Origin: JBLHKE01 sp047619485
GTDB taxonomy: Bacteria; Verrucomicrobiota; Verrucomicrobiia; Verrucomicrobiales; DEV007
Assembly (NCBI GenBank): GCA_047619485.1
Contig: JBLHKE010000512.1
Span: 1-5,813 of the forward strand
DNA length: 5,813 nt
Reading direction: 5' to 3'
A program made the position numbers and the translations under genes. Shown piece by piece: positions 1 through 5,697 of this stretch; position 1 is the first letter of the stretch; each line of letters opens with the position of its first letter. The notes beneath the pieces are model-generated. The model saw nothing but the letters and a program-made list of their open reading frames with translations, was not told where the DNA came from and ran no database searches.

Positions 1-274
1 TGTCCTCCCGGACGCGCCCGTGGGTCTCGCAGATGATCTCGCGCGGGTTGTAGGTGATGGCGGTGGCGAGCCCGCCGACGGGCAGGTCGCGCCAGCTCCG
101 GGAGACGCGCGCGACCTGTTTGCAGCTGCGTTTGACGAGCTTGCCGCGGCGCCCGCGATGGGGGCAGCACGCACCGTTTATGTAGGGCTTAACGGCGAGC
201 CAGAGCACGCCCTTGCGCGGGAGCAACCCGAGGAGTGTGCGCAGTAGGTTCTTGGTTGATGATTTGAAAGTCAA
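1..274 (-). CDS. ISL3-like family transposase, N-terminal part (runs off left edge)
   Basis: About 91 codons are visible from a TTG at 274-272; the rest lies beyond base 1. The frame gives a short basic N-terminus with LLRTLLGLLPRKGVLWLAVKPY, then CCPHRGRRGKLVKRS (residues 36-50), WRDLPVGGLATAITYNPREI (61-80) and ICETHGR (81-87). This resembles the zinc-knuckle head of ISL3-type transposases (CPxCG...RG, then WRDLP, then a second Cys pair), which cut and paste the element at its terminal inverted repeats. The second Cys of the first CxxC is Arg here (R40, codon CGC, one base from TGC), which could weaken metal binding or mark a decaying copy. The TTG start is a guess: a TGA lies directly upstream in frame and no ATG is available. 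The family call rests on remembered motifs; the catalytic DDE residues lie outside the window. Confidence 0.6.
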   Translation of the reverse strand, partial: MTFKSSTKNLLRTLLGLLPRKGVLWLAVKPYINGACCPHRGRRGKLVKRSCKQVARVSRSWRDLPVGGLATAITYNPREIICETHGRVRED

Positions 275-320
275 TCATGCTCCGACGCCCAAAGTTTGCG
301 CCAGCGCAAGTCGAGGGTGT

Positions 321-361
321 CGGGGCACCCCGTTTCCTGCGCCCCCGGGGGCACGGGAACC
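321..361. repeat. Compact GC-rich palindromes upstream of the transposase
   Basis: Two adjoining palindromes are visible. CGGGGCACCCCG occupies 321-332. An imperfect palindrome centred between 346 and 347 spans 332-361, with core GCCCCCGGGGGC and pairing that continues outward apart from a C/A and a T/C mismatch and one G-T pair. They lie in the non-coding leader of the transposase. They could be subterminal sites of the insertion sequence or part of a structured leader RNA. Function is not known. Confidence 0.55.
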
Positions 362-400
362 AACCTGGTAGGCATCGGCAAAGCTCCCGCAACCGACCCG

Positions 401-479
401 CTGCGGAGGGGCACGGGGTTAAATGCTGTCCTCGTCGCTACGCTCCTGCGGGATCGCTTGACCCCGCGCCCCTCCGCAG
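401..479. repeat. Long inverted repeat (22-bp arms, 35-bp loop), REP/MITE-like
   Basis: Arms 401-422 and 458-479 are inverted complements at 20 of 22 positions; the core CTGCGGAGGGGC / GCCCCTCCGCAG is perfect. Both mismatches become G-U pairs in a minus-strand RNA. The similarity continues more loosely outward, because GCAAC and an AAAGC-like string lie just outside both arms. The 35-base loop contains CGTCGCTACGCTCCTGCGGG, a style often seen in dispersed bacterial intergenic repeats. No protein is supported here. It could be a REP-like element, a miniature transposable element or a subterminal structure of the neighbouring insertion sequence. No T-tract follows either arm, so a terminator role is unlikely. 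Confidence 0.7.
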
Positions 480-593
480 GTTGCTGGCTCTACGCTTTTC
501 GTTCTAATCCTCTATGCCTCCGTCCGCTCAAATCCCCCGTTTTAGCGTTGCGAAACCCGAACTGAGCCATAAGCAAGCTGTTTGCATCAGTAT
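480..593. other. Non-coding spacer between palindrome cluster and gene end
   Basis: Together with the palindromes, bases 275-622 form the only gene-free stretch over 300 bases. In 480-593 I see no convincing coding frame, tRNA or strong terminator. Base composition changes from GC-rich to AT-richer at about 560-590, which may mark the junction between mobile-element sequence on the left and host sequence on the right. Confidence 0.45.
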
Positions 594-613
594 TTCTGTT
601 TTCACTAACAGAA
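594..613 (-). terminator. Weak hairpin downstream of the large gene
   Basis: A perfect 7-bp stem TTCTGTT / AACAGAA with a 6-base loop starts 9 bases after the TAG stop at 623-625. The stem is AT-rich and no T-run follows on the minus strand, so it is at best a weak or Rho-assisted end point. It is the only stem-loop near this gene's 3' end. Confidence 0.25.
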
Positions 614-622
614 CCATAAAAA

Positions 623-2683
623 CTATTCCCGGTAGGGTTTGCCTGCTTCGAAAAGTTTGATCCTCGATCGTATTGGATCGGTGGCTGCCGTGTTCTCAGG
701 CAGGTGTAGTTCGATCGCTTTCTTGGCAGCGGCGATTGCCGCCTCGAAATTTCCGCTGTTTGCGAGCGCGACTGCATAGGTATCTAAGAACTGTGGCTGC
801 TTTTCTTTTGTGGTCTCACAGAGGCGCTGGGCGAGCGCAATCGCTTCGTCTGCGGAGCGAATGGATGCGTCAGGGTGGGCTGCGAGTGTCCAGGCGAGAT
901 TGTTGGCGGCTTCGAGCATTCGTGGTGCATGGCTGAGGCTCTGCTTGTAGTGATCGATGGCTGCGGCTGGCTCGCCAAGTTCCAAGAGGGCACCCGCAAG
1001 GTAGTAGTGGGCGACGGCGTTCTTCGGATTGGATTGCACGAGTCCCTCGAGGATCGGTCTCGCAGCTGCGAAGTTGCCAAGCTGGCGGTAGAGTTCGGCG
1101 AGGTCGCCCTTGAGTCCCAGGTCAGAGGGATTGATCCGGATGGCCTCCTTCATCTCGGCGACGGCCTCCTCGCCACGGCCGGCTGCGTGGAGTTTTTTGG
1201 CGAGTTCTTTTCTGATACGCAGATCGTCAGGTAGCAGGTCTCCGGCAGCGACTAGGGTGGGGATCGTCTCCGAGCGATGCGTGGGACTCAGCGATTTTAG
1301 AATGCTCAAGGTGTAGTAAATATCGCCAAGTTCGCGCTCGTAGGAAGGGATGTCCTTCTGCACGGCGAACTTCTTTGCACTGTGCTCGAGATAGCTGATG
1401 GCATTCGCTGTTTGATCGTGGTCAAGCATCATCGTCGCAACACGTCTTGGGTCGGAGCGGACGGGCCTGTCTTCGACCCATCTTCCGGCAAAAGGCAGCC
1501 CAGCATCGCGACGCTCTTTAGGAGTGGCGTTCGCAAGTTGGAGGTCTTTGATCAACTGCTGGGCATGGACTCCGCCTTTGTAGATTGCGAGGATCTCACC
1601 GTTGGGGTCGACGAGGAAAGTGCTAGGCACAGGTAGCGGTGTCCAGCGATCGAGGATCGAGCGCTGGAGGTAGTCGAGTGAGCGCAGGCTGGCTTCGCGG
1701 AGTTGGGCTGTCTGGAACGGGAATCTGGACTTTGCGATGGCGGCTGCGGTGGCGGCCTCCGCTTTTGCATAGTCGGAGCTGATTGCATCGGTGCTGAAGG
1801 CTATCACTTCGAAGCCGGCAGATCGTAGCGCGTCGCTGGCGGCTGCCCACTCGGTGAGTTCTGCGATGCAAGGAGCGCACCAGCTTGCCCAGATGTTAAT
1901 GATGGTGGGGCGCCCGCTCTTAAGATGGAAGGGAACCTCGTCGCCATTTCGGTCGAGGCTGGAGATTTCAGGGAGGATGAGGCCGGGTGGAACGATCAGG
2001 CGCACGCTCTCCACGATTGGTTCAGGCAGCTGCGGAGATGGATCGAGCGCGATCCTATCTGCGGGTGGCGTGAAAATTTCGGCGGATCCTCCCTGTCTGA
2101 TTCGGTAGAATTTTCCGAACTCTAGTCCATCGATCTCCTGAGGAGATCCGCCGGGCCAGCGGATGATTAATTTTTCGATCGAATCAGCTTTGCCGATACC
2201 GAAGTGGATCCAGTTGGACGATTGCGAGAGGAATCCTTCGCCAGCATGGAGTGTGCGGATACGGACCGGGTGTGGGGAGCCATTTAGATGGAGCTCGAGG
2301 CGGGCGCCGATCGCATCGCGGTTCGACTGGATCGCATCGCCACGTAATTTGAAGGCGACGAATTGTCCTGAGGTCGGGCTGGTGTTGTTTTTGAGGAATC
2401 GGACCCGCGGTGCGGTGCGGTTGGTTGTCCAAACATCAAGGTCGCCGTCGAAATCCCAGTCGGCGGTGGCGAGTCCGCGACCGTCGTCAGCGAAACCGAA
2501 ACCGGTCACGCTGGAGACGTCGGCAAAACTGGCTGATTTGCCACCGCAGTTGAGGAAGGCGCAATTGCGCTCGTTGCCGCTGAAGGAGTGATCCTCATGC
2601 AACAGTCGGTTGAGGGCGCGCCAGCCCTGCCGGTAGCGGAGGACAGATTTTTCTGAGAAATCATCGACAGGGGATTGCGACAC
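623..2683 (-). CDS. C-terminal half of interrupted CRTAC1-like lipoprotein: ASPIC/UnbV, TlpA-like thioredoxin, TPR
   Basis: 686 codons from a GTG at 2683-2681 to TAG, in the same frame as the upstream half. In order: WRALNRLLHEDHSFSGNERN (21-40); a seventh calcium loop DWDFDGDLD (75-83); an ASPIC/UnbV-type domain (about 127-196, with RTLHAGEGFLSQSSNWIHFG and IRWPGG); a TlpA/ResA-like thioredoxin domain (about 230-385) with W268-C-A-P-C272 and a likely cis-Pro in VPSTFLVD (P353); then helical TPRs (about 440-660). As an independent gene it is poorly supported. It has no signal peptide although its domains are normally exported, the nearest AGG lies too close to GTG to act as a ribosome site, and the first internal Met is residue 418. 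The seven codons upstream of GTG (SVYWRQV) continue the family sequence. I read it as the continuation of 2705-4597 across a TGA. Substrate and partners of the redox site are unknown. Confidence 0.9.
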   Translation of the reverse strand: MSQSPVDDFSEKSVLRYRQGWRALNRLLHEDHSFSGNERNCAFLNCGGKSASFADVSSVTGFGFADDGRGLATADWDFDGDLDVWTTNRTAPRVRFLKNNTSPTSGQFVAFKLRGDAIQSNRDAIGARLELHLNGSPHPVRIRTLHAGEGFLSQSSNWIHFGIGKADSIEKLIIRWPGGSPQEIDGLEFGKFYRIRQGGSAEIFTPPADRIALDPSPQLPEPIVESVRLIVPPGLILPEISSLDRNGDEVPFHLKSGRPTIINIWASWCAPCIAELTEWAAASDALRSAGFEVIAFSTDAISSDYAKAEAATAAAIAKSRFPFQTAQLREASLRSLDYLQRSILDRWTPLPVPSTFLVDPNGEILAIYKGGVHAQQLIKDLQLANATPKERRDAGLPFAGRWVEDRPVRSDPRRVATMMLDHDQTANAISYLEHSAKKFAVQKDIPSYERELGDIYYTLSILKSLSPTHRSETIPTLVAAGDLLPDDLRIRKELAKKLHAAGRGEEAVAEMKEAIRINPSDLGLKGDLAELYRQLGNFAAARPILEGLVQSNPKNAVAHYYLAGALLELGEPAAAIDHYKQSLSHAPRMLEAANNLAWTLAAHPDASIRSADEAIALAQRLCETTKEKQPQFLDTYAVALANSGNFEAAIAAAKKAIELHLPENTAATDPIRSRIKLFEAGKPYRE

Positions 2684-4597
2684 GACCTGTCGCCAATAGA
2701 CGCTTCACAAGTCGCCGGTGTCATCAGTCGAGATGAAACCGTTGGCAACGAGAATGTCGTCGAGGCCGTCGTTGTTGAAGTCGACAAATTTCGAGCCCCA
2801 TGCCCAGCGTGCCCTCTGGACGGATGCCGTCGCTCCGACATCTTGGAAGGCAGCACCGTCAGGGCTGGCTTGGAAAAGAGTGTTGCCAAGGGCGATGTGC
2901 TGAAACTGTTGGCGGACATTTTCAGGGACTCCTTCCTTGAACTGGCGCTGGTAGGTGATGCGGTTGCCGGCGGAGGAGAACATGTTGCTCGTATAAATGT
3001 CCATGTGACCGTCGTGATTGAAATCCGACCAGCTTACGGACATGCCTGAAGAAGTGTCCTCGACGCCGAGTGATGGCGCGACGTCGGTGAATCTTCCATG
3101 GTCGTTCCGATAGAGGCAATTTCTGCCGTAGTCGTTGGCGATGTAAAGATCCTGGTCGCCGTCGTTGTCGTAGTCTTCCCAGGCGGCGGCAAAGGTGAAG
3201 CGGGAGTTGTTTGCGCCGAGCCCTGATGATTGTGTCTGGTCGCTGAACTCCCAGTTGCCGTCGTTGTGCCAGAGCATGTTTGCGCCGCCGTTGTTGGCGT
3301 CGTGGAAGGGCATCGGCTCGCCCATGGCTCCGCCGCGGATCGCAGCAGCAGAGGGGTTGTAGCCGCAGATGTAGAAATCGATCAGACCGTTGTTATCGTA
3401 GTCGGCTGCGGCGAGAGAGAACGATTGCGCTTTGGTGCTGGCGCCAAACGAGAGAACGAATTTGCCGCTGCCGTCATTCTCCATGCCGAGGATGCGGAAA
3501 TCCTGGGAGACGAGCAGGTCTCGGTCGCCGTCGTTGTCGAGATCGACGAAAAGCGCGCTGGCGCAGTAGTCGAGCCACCCCGTGCCGCTTTCTTCGGTCA
3601 CATCACGCAGTGATCCGTCGGGCTCCTGGATGAACAATCGGTTGGGTAACCCGCCCTGTTGACAGATGTAGAGGTCGTCGAGTTCGTCACCATTGATGTC
3701 GCCGATCGCGAGGCCGTGGTTCGCGACCGCATCGAGCCCGAGGGTGCGCGGCAGGCGAGCGCGCCAGTGGTCGGTGTGGGTGAGGAACTGTTCTTGGTAA
3801 CTGGTATTATTTCCGAGCAGTGCGGCAGTCGCATCGGCGAACAACGGTTCGTGGCTGTCTTCCTGCACGACCTCTTCATACTTGATTAACTGGATTGAAT
3901 TAAGGCGCGGAGCCGTCTCGTCGGCGGTCAACCAAGTGCAGGTCCAGGTGGCGTTGATCTGACGTCGAGAACTCTCCGAATCCGCTGTGATGTCCACGAT
4001 TACCGAGCTAGAGACGACCGATTCGCTCTTGCGGTCGACGCGGTAAATTTTCAAGTGTGGTAGAAGGTTCTCTCCCGCTGTCTTGAGCTCGTTCAGCCGG
4101 ATCACGAGCACGGCTAGGCCGGGGGATGATTCAGCCGGGGGGATCTGTGGGCGGAGAACCTGCAGATGGTTCCCGTCGTATGCTTTGATGAGATTGGCAG
4201 GTCGGAGAGCAGTTGAAGTGATACTCGGTGCAACAATCGGAGCCAGGCCTTTCTCATCGATGGGAGCTGATGCGGCGAGAAGGGTTTCGATCAAGTGCAG
4301 CTGCTCCATCGCCGCGCCGCTGAAGGCTTCGCTCTCCCAGCCGTCCTTCACCGGATCGATCCGGTCGTAGGCGTCGCGCAGTGGAGCGATGAAGCTCTCG
4401 GCCTGCAGTTCCGGCAAGGCGCTTGGTGGGCTTGGGATTGCCTGCGGCGTATTGGACGCAGTGTTGCTCGCTGTTACAACTTCAGTTGCAGGTGATTTTT
4501 CAACACTACTGGCGTCCTTTTTGCCGCACGACCCCAGAGTCCATGCGAGACAGGTCACCAGCGGCAACAAGATTAGAGGATGGGACGGTCGGAGCAT
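623..4597 (-). CDS. Joined reading of the interrupted gene: candidate selenoprotein or nonsense-interrupted gene
   Basis: Reading through the TGA gives a 1324-residue lipoprotein. It has a lipobox Cys at 24, seven calcium-loop motifs (the last beginning at residue 713), the TGA-encoded residue at 631, ASPIC/UnbV at about 765-834, thioredoxin WCAPC at 906-910 and C-terminal TPRs. The join needs no frame change, and the downstream 686 codons contain no further stop or visible decay. Seven loops suit the seven blades of an integrin-like propeller; six would leave it incomplete. Single-protein versions with this domain order (propeller then ASPIC/UnbV, often with TPR or redoxin) are common in the PVC group, to my knowledge. 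Whether the cell makes the long product depends on decoding of the TGA: selenocysteine insertion, leaky termination, or none (pseudogene, or an error in the assembly). One-gene ancestry is confident; the mechanism is not. Confidence 0.75.
2677..2707 (-). promoter_or_regulatory. In-frame TGA with SECIS-like hairpin
   Basis: TGA occupies 2707-2705. After 11 bases comes GCGACAGGUCGUGUCGC (2693-2677): stem GCGACA/UGUCGC, perfect, with loop GGUCG. The loop begins 17 nt after UGA and has G in its first two positions. From memory, the general bacterial SECIS model asks for a stem, a small loop with G at position 1 or 2, and about 16-37 nt from UGA to loop; this site fits. E. coli fdhF has the same 11-nt spacer and a 17-nt hairpin with loop GGUC, but also a bulged U that is absent here. 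A competing 7-bp stem, CGACAGG (2692-2686) with CCTGTCG (2671-2665), could form instead. Such a hairpin can occur by chance, so this is suggestive only. Confidence 0.45.
2705..4597 (-). CDS. N-terminal half of interrupted CRTAC1-like lipoprotein: lipobox and FG-GAP/VCBS propeller
   Basis: 630 codons from ATG 4597-4595 to TGA. The N-terminus MLRPSHPLILLPLVTCLAWT followed by LGSC is a lipoprotein signal with lipobox Cys24, so the product should be lipid-anchored outside the cytoplasm. Residues 25-65 are a low-complexity Ser/Ala/Thr/Pro linker; about 70-280 is an unrecognised region. Six acidic calcium loops then mark FG-GAP/VCBS blades: DINGDELDD (300), DLDNDGDRD (352), DYDNNGLID (399), DYDNDGDQD (475), DFNHDGHMD (525) and DFNNDGLDD (606). 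The frame is open further upstream to a TTG at 4654, but that start would put the terminator hairpin inside the coding region and spoil the signal peptide, so ATG 4597 is chosen. No Shine-Dalgarno sequence precedes it. The product stops just after IL-VANGF, between calcium loops six and seven, which is not a natural domain end. Confidence 0.92.
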   Translation of the reverse strand: MLRPSHPLILLPLVTCLAWTLGSCGKKDASSVEKSPATEVVTASNTASNTPQAIPSPPSALPELQAESFIAPLRDAYDRIDPVKDGWESEAFSGAAMEQLHLIETLLAASAPIDEKGLAPIVAPSITSTALRPANLIKAYDGNHLQVLRPQIPPAESSPGLAVLVIRLNELKTAGENLLPHLKIYRVDRKSESVVSSSVIVDITADSESSRRQINATWTCTWLTADETAPRLNSIQLIKYEEVVQEDSHEPLFADATAALLGNNTSYQEQFLTHTDHWRARLPRTLGLDAVANHGLAIGDINGDELDDLYICQQGGLPNRLFIQEPDGSLRDVTEESGTGWLDYCASALFVDLDNDGDRDLLVSQDFRILGMENDGSGKFVLSFGASTKAQSFSLAAADYDNNGLIDFYICGYNPSAAAIRGGAMGEPMPFHDANNGGANMLWHNDGNWEFSDQTQSSGLGANNSRFTFAAAWEDYDNDGDQDLYIANDYGRNCLYRNDHGRFTDVAPSLGVEDTSSGMSVSWSDFNHDGHMDIYTSNMFSSAGNRITYQRQFKEGVPENVRQQFQHIALGNTLFQASPDGAAFQDVGATASVQRARWAWGSKFVDFNNDGLDDILVANGFISTDDTGDL

Positions 4598-4610
4598 CGC
4601 TGAGGGTCGT

Positions 4611-4619
4611 AGAATAGCA
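4611..4619 (-). promoter_or_regulatory. Possible extended -10 promoter for the lipoprotein gene
   Basis: TGCTATTCT fits an extended -10 (TGn followed by TATTCT, 4 of 6 to TATAAT). It sits between the upstream gene's terminator and the ATG, 13 bases before the ATG. No -35 is recognisable. Initiation here would begin only about 6 bases before the ATG, giving a nearly leaderless mRNA, which agrees with the absence of a ribosome site. Low confidence because such short matches are common. Confidence 0.3.
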
Positions 4620-4620
4620 C

Positions 4621-4650
4621 AAAAAAGCAGGCCGCGTTGCCGCGGCCTGC
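4621..4650 (-). terminator. Strong intrinsic terminator of the LamG-like gene
   Basis: On the minus strand a perfect 10-bp GC-rich stem, GCAGGCCGCG / CGCGGCCTGC, with loop GCAA is followed directly by six T. It begins 33 bases after the TAA stop at 4684-4686. It is Rho-independent in form and one-directional, since the plus strand has no T-run after the stem. It isolates the LamG-like gene from the lipoprotein gene downstream. Confidence 0.93.
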
Positions 4651-4683
4651 TCAAGAATTCAGATTCTTTGATCGGATGCGATC

Positions 4684-5559
4684 TTAGCGCCGGCGGCGGA
4701 AGATTAGGGCAAGACCGAGGAGTCCGAGGAGTCCTGAAGTCGGCTCAGGGATGAGTGCTCCGAGGGATTGGGCACTGCCCGCACCACCACCGAAGAGTTC
4801 GGCGATTTCCCCGTCTGTGATTACGCGACCCCACTGGGCAATGTCGTCGAGGTTGCCGGCAAACTCGCGGTTCTGCGCGCCGGTGTCAGGGTTGCCCCCG
4901 ATGTTGAAGTCGAGGATGCCGCCACTCTTTGTATCATCGATGACCGGAGCACCGCCGGTGCTTTCGAGGACACCATCGATGAATAGGCGGGTGTTACCAG
5001 CAGCGCCATCACTGATTGCGACGACGTGGTGCCAGCCAACTGTGACATCGGTGCCGCCGTCTGGACCTTCACCAACGCCACCAGCGTAACCTATGCCATT
5101 GGTTCCGCCGCGGCGGGCGATGCGGTACTGGTTTCCTTCACCGTGGGATACGACAGTTTGCCAGCCGGTGTCGAAGGCGCTTACTTGTAACCAGAACGAA
5201 GTGGATACCGTGTTTGCCGTATGCGCAGTTGTGGCACCAAAGAGAGTGTCACCGCTCCGAGGAACATTTATGAAGCCGTTGTTCTGGGCAGCGCCGGCAG
5301 CGCCGTCCTGAAAGGTTCCACTCCCGAAGAGACCGGTTGCGTAAGCGATGCCATCAGTTCCATTGGCGCCTGCGAAGGTGCCGTCGTCCTGAACCGTGCT
5401 CGCGCTGCCTGCATAGCCGTGAGCTGAATCCGTCAAATTGTTGTCGAGGTTCCAGTAATTGACTAGTCCATCAATCAGCGTGCTAGCAGCAAAGGAACTT
5501 CCGCTGAGTGCGACGAAGGCTCCAGATGCCAAAAAAGAGGTCTTAAGTAGTTTGTTCAT
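4684..5559 (-). CDS. LamG-like domain protein with PEP-CTERM sorting signal
   Basis: 291 residues, ATG to TAA. A signal peptide covers about residues 1-24 (MNKLLKTSFLASGAFVALSG then SSFA, with cleavage likely after A24 or A25). The body is a concanavalin A-like/LamG fold: LVNYWNLDNNLTDSAHG near the start, then WLQVSAFDTGWQTVVSHGEG, GWHHVVAISDG (175-185), RLFIDGVLES (191-200) and NLDDIAQWGRVITDGEIAEL (236-255). The C-terminus is a classic PEP-CTERM tail: IPEP at 270-273, a hydrophobic stretch LLGLLGLALIF, then RRRR. Such tails are cleaved by an exosortase, which attaches or releases the protein at the surface; none is in the window. The fold commonly binds carbohydrate or protein, but no ligand can be inferred. 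It is probably monocistronic, given its own terminator. No clear Shine-Dalgarno sequence precedes the ATG. Confidence 0.93.
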   Translation of the reverse strand: MNKLLKTSFLASGAFVALSGSSFAASTLIDGLVNYWNLDNNLTDSAHGYAGSASTVQDDGTFAGANGTDGIAYATGLFGSGTFQDGAAGAAQNNGFINVPRSGDTLFGATTAHTANTVSTSFWLQVSAFDTGWQTVVSHGEGNQYRIARRGGTNGIGYAGGVGEGPDGGTDVTVGWHHVVAISDGAAGNTRLFIDGVLESTGGAPVIDDTKSGGILDFNIGGNPDTGAQNREFAGNLDDIAQWGRVITDGEIAELFGGGAGSAQSLGALIPEPTSGLLGLLGLALIFRRRR

Positions 5560-5642
5560 TGATTTTGTTGCTATAGGGATGTGAGGTTATTGGTGGAAAT
5601 CTGCCACATAAGCAGAGAAATAGGCTATTTTCAAAGAGCATC

Positions 5643-5695
5643 TCTAATTAAACCGTCGAGATCAACACAATAAATCAATTTAAATCGTGGAGATC
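5643..5695. repeat. Phased direct repeat upstream of the LamG-like gene (possible operator)
   Basis: Two 21-base copies at 5643-5663 and 5675-5695 match at 17 of 21 positions; the shared core on the minus strand is GATCTCnACGnTTTAA. Their starts are 32 bases apart, close to three turns of DNA, so a regulator could bind both on one face. They lie 84-136 bases upstream of the ATG and overlap the promoter candidate. A regulatory role is inferred from position and phasing only. Confidence 0.5.
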
Positions 5696-5697
5696 AA
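5669..5697 (-). promoter_or_regulatory. Weak promoter candidate for the LamG-like gene
   Basis: TTGATC (5697-5692, 4 of 6 to TTGACA), a 17-base spacer, then TTTATT (5674-5669, 4 of 6 to TATAAT). This would give a leader of about 100 bases. An alternative nearer the gene is TTGAAA (5634-5629) with TATGTG (5610-5605) at an 18-base spacing, whose -10 is poor. Neither is strong. Confidence 0.3.

Noticed and set aside
401..479. Integron attC site (GTTAAAT at 417-423 fits GTTRRRY)
   Set aside because: No matching RYYYAAC partner at a suitable place and no cassette-like gene.
275..565. Small plus-strand ORFs of 76 and 89 residues in the palindromic region
   Set aside because: Arg/Pro-rich sequence follows the GC-rich repeats, they overlap each other in different frames, and they have no recognisable motif.
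534..568. Possible left terminal inverted repeat of the insertion sequence (minus strand begins GGCTCAGTTCGGGTTTCG)
   Set aside because: It begins GGCTC like some ISL3 ends, but the other end and a target duplication are outside the window, and it lies about 300 bases from the transposase start.
2684..2707. Frameshift as the cause of the gene split
   Set aside because: Both halves are in the same frame and the seven codons between them are open, so only the single stop codon interrupts the gene.
2675..3049. Long plus-strand and other-frame ORFs over the propeller and LamG genes
   Set aside because: They are mirror products of the GC-rich repeated acidic loops on the minus strand, with no recognisable domain or ribosome site.
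4598..4654. Upstream TTG start for the lipoprotein gene
   Set aside because: It would place the intrinsic terminator within the coding sequence and add residues before a clean lipoprotein signal peptide.
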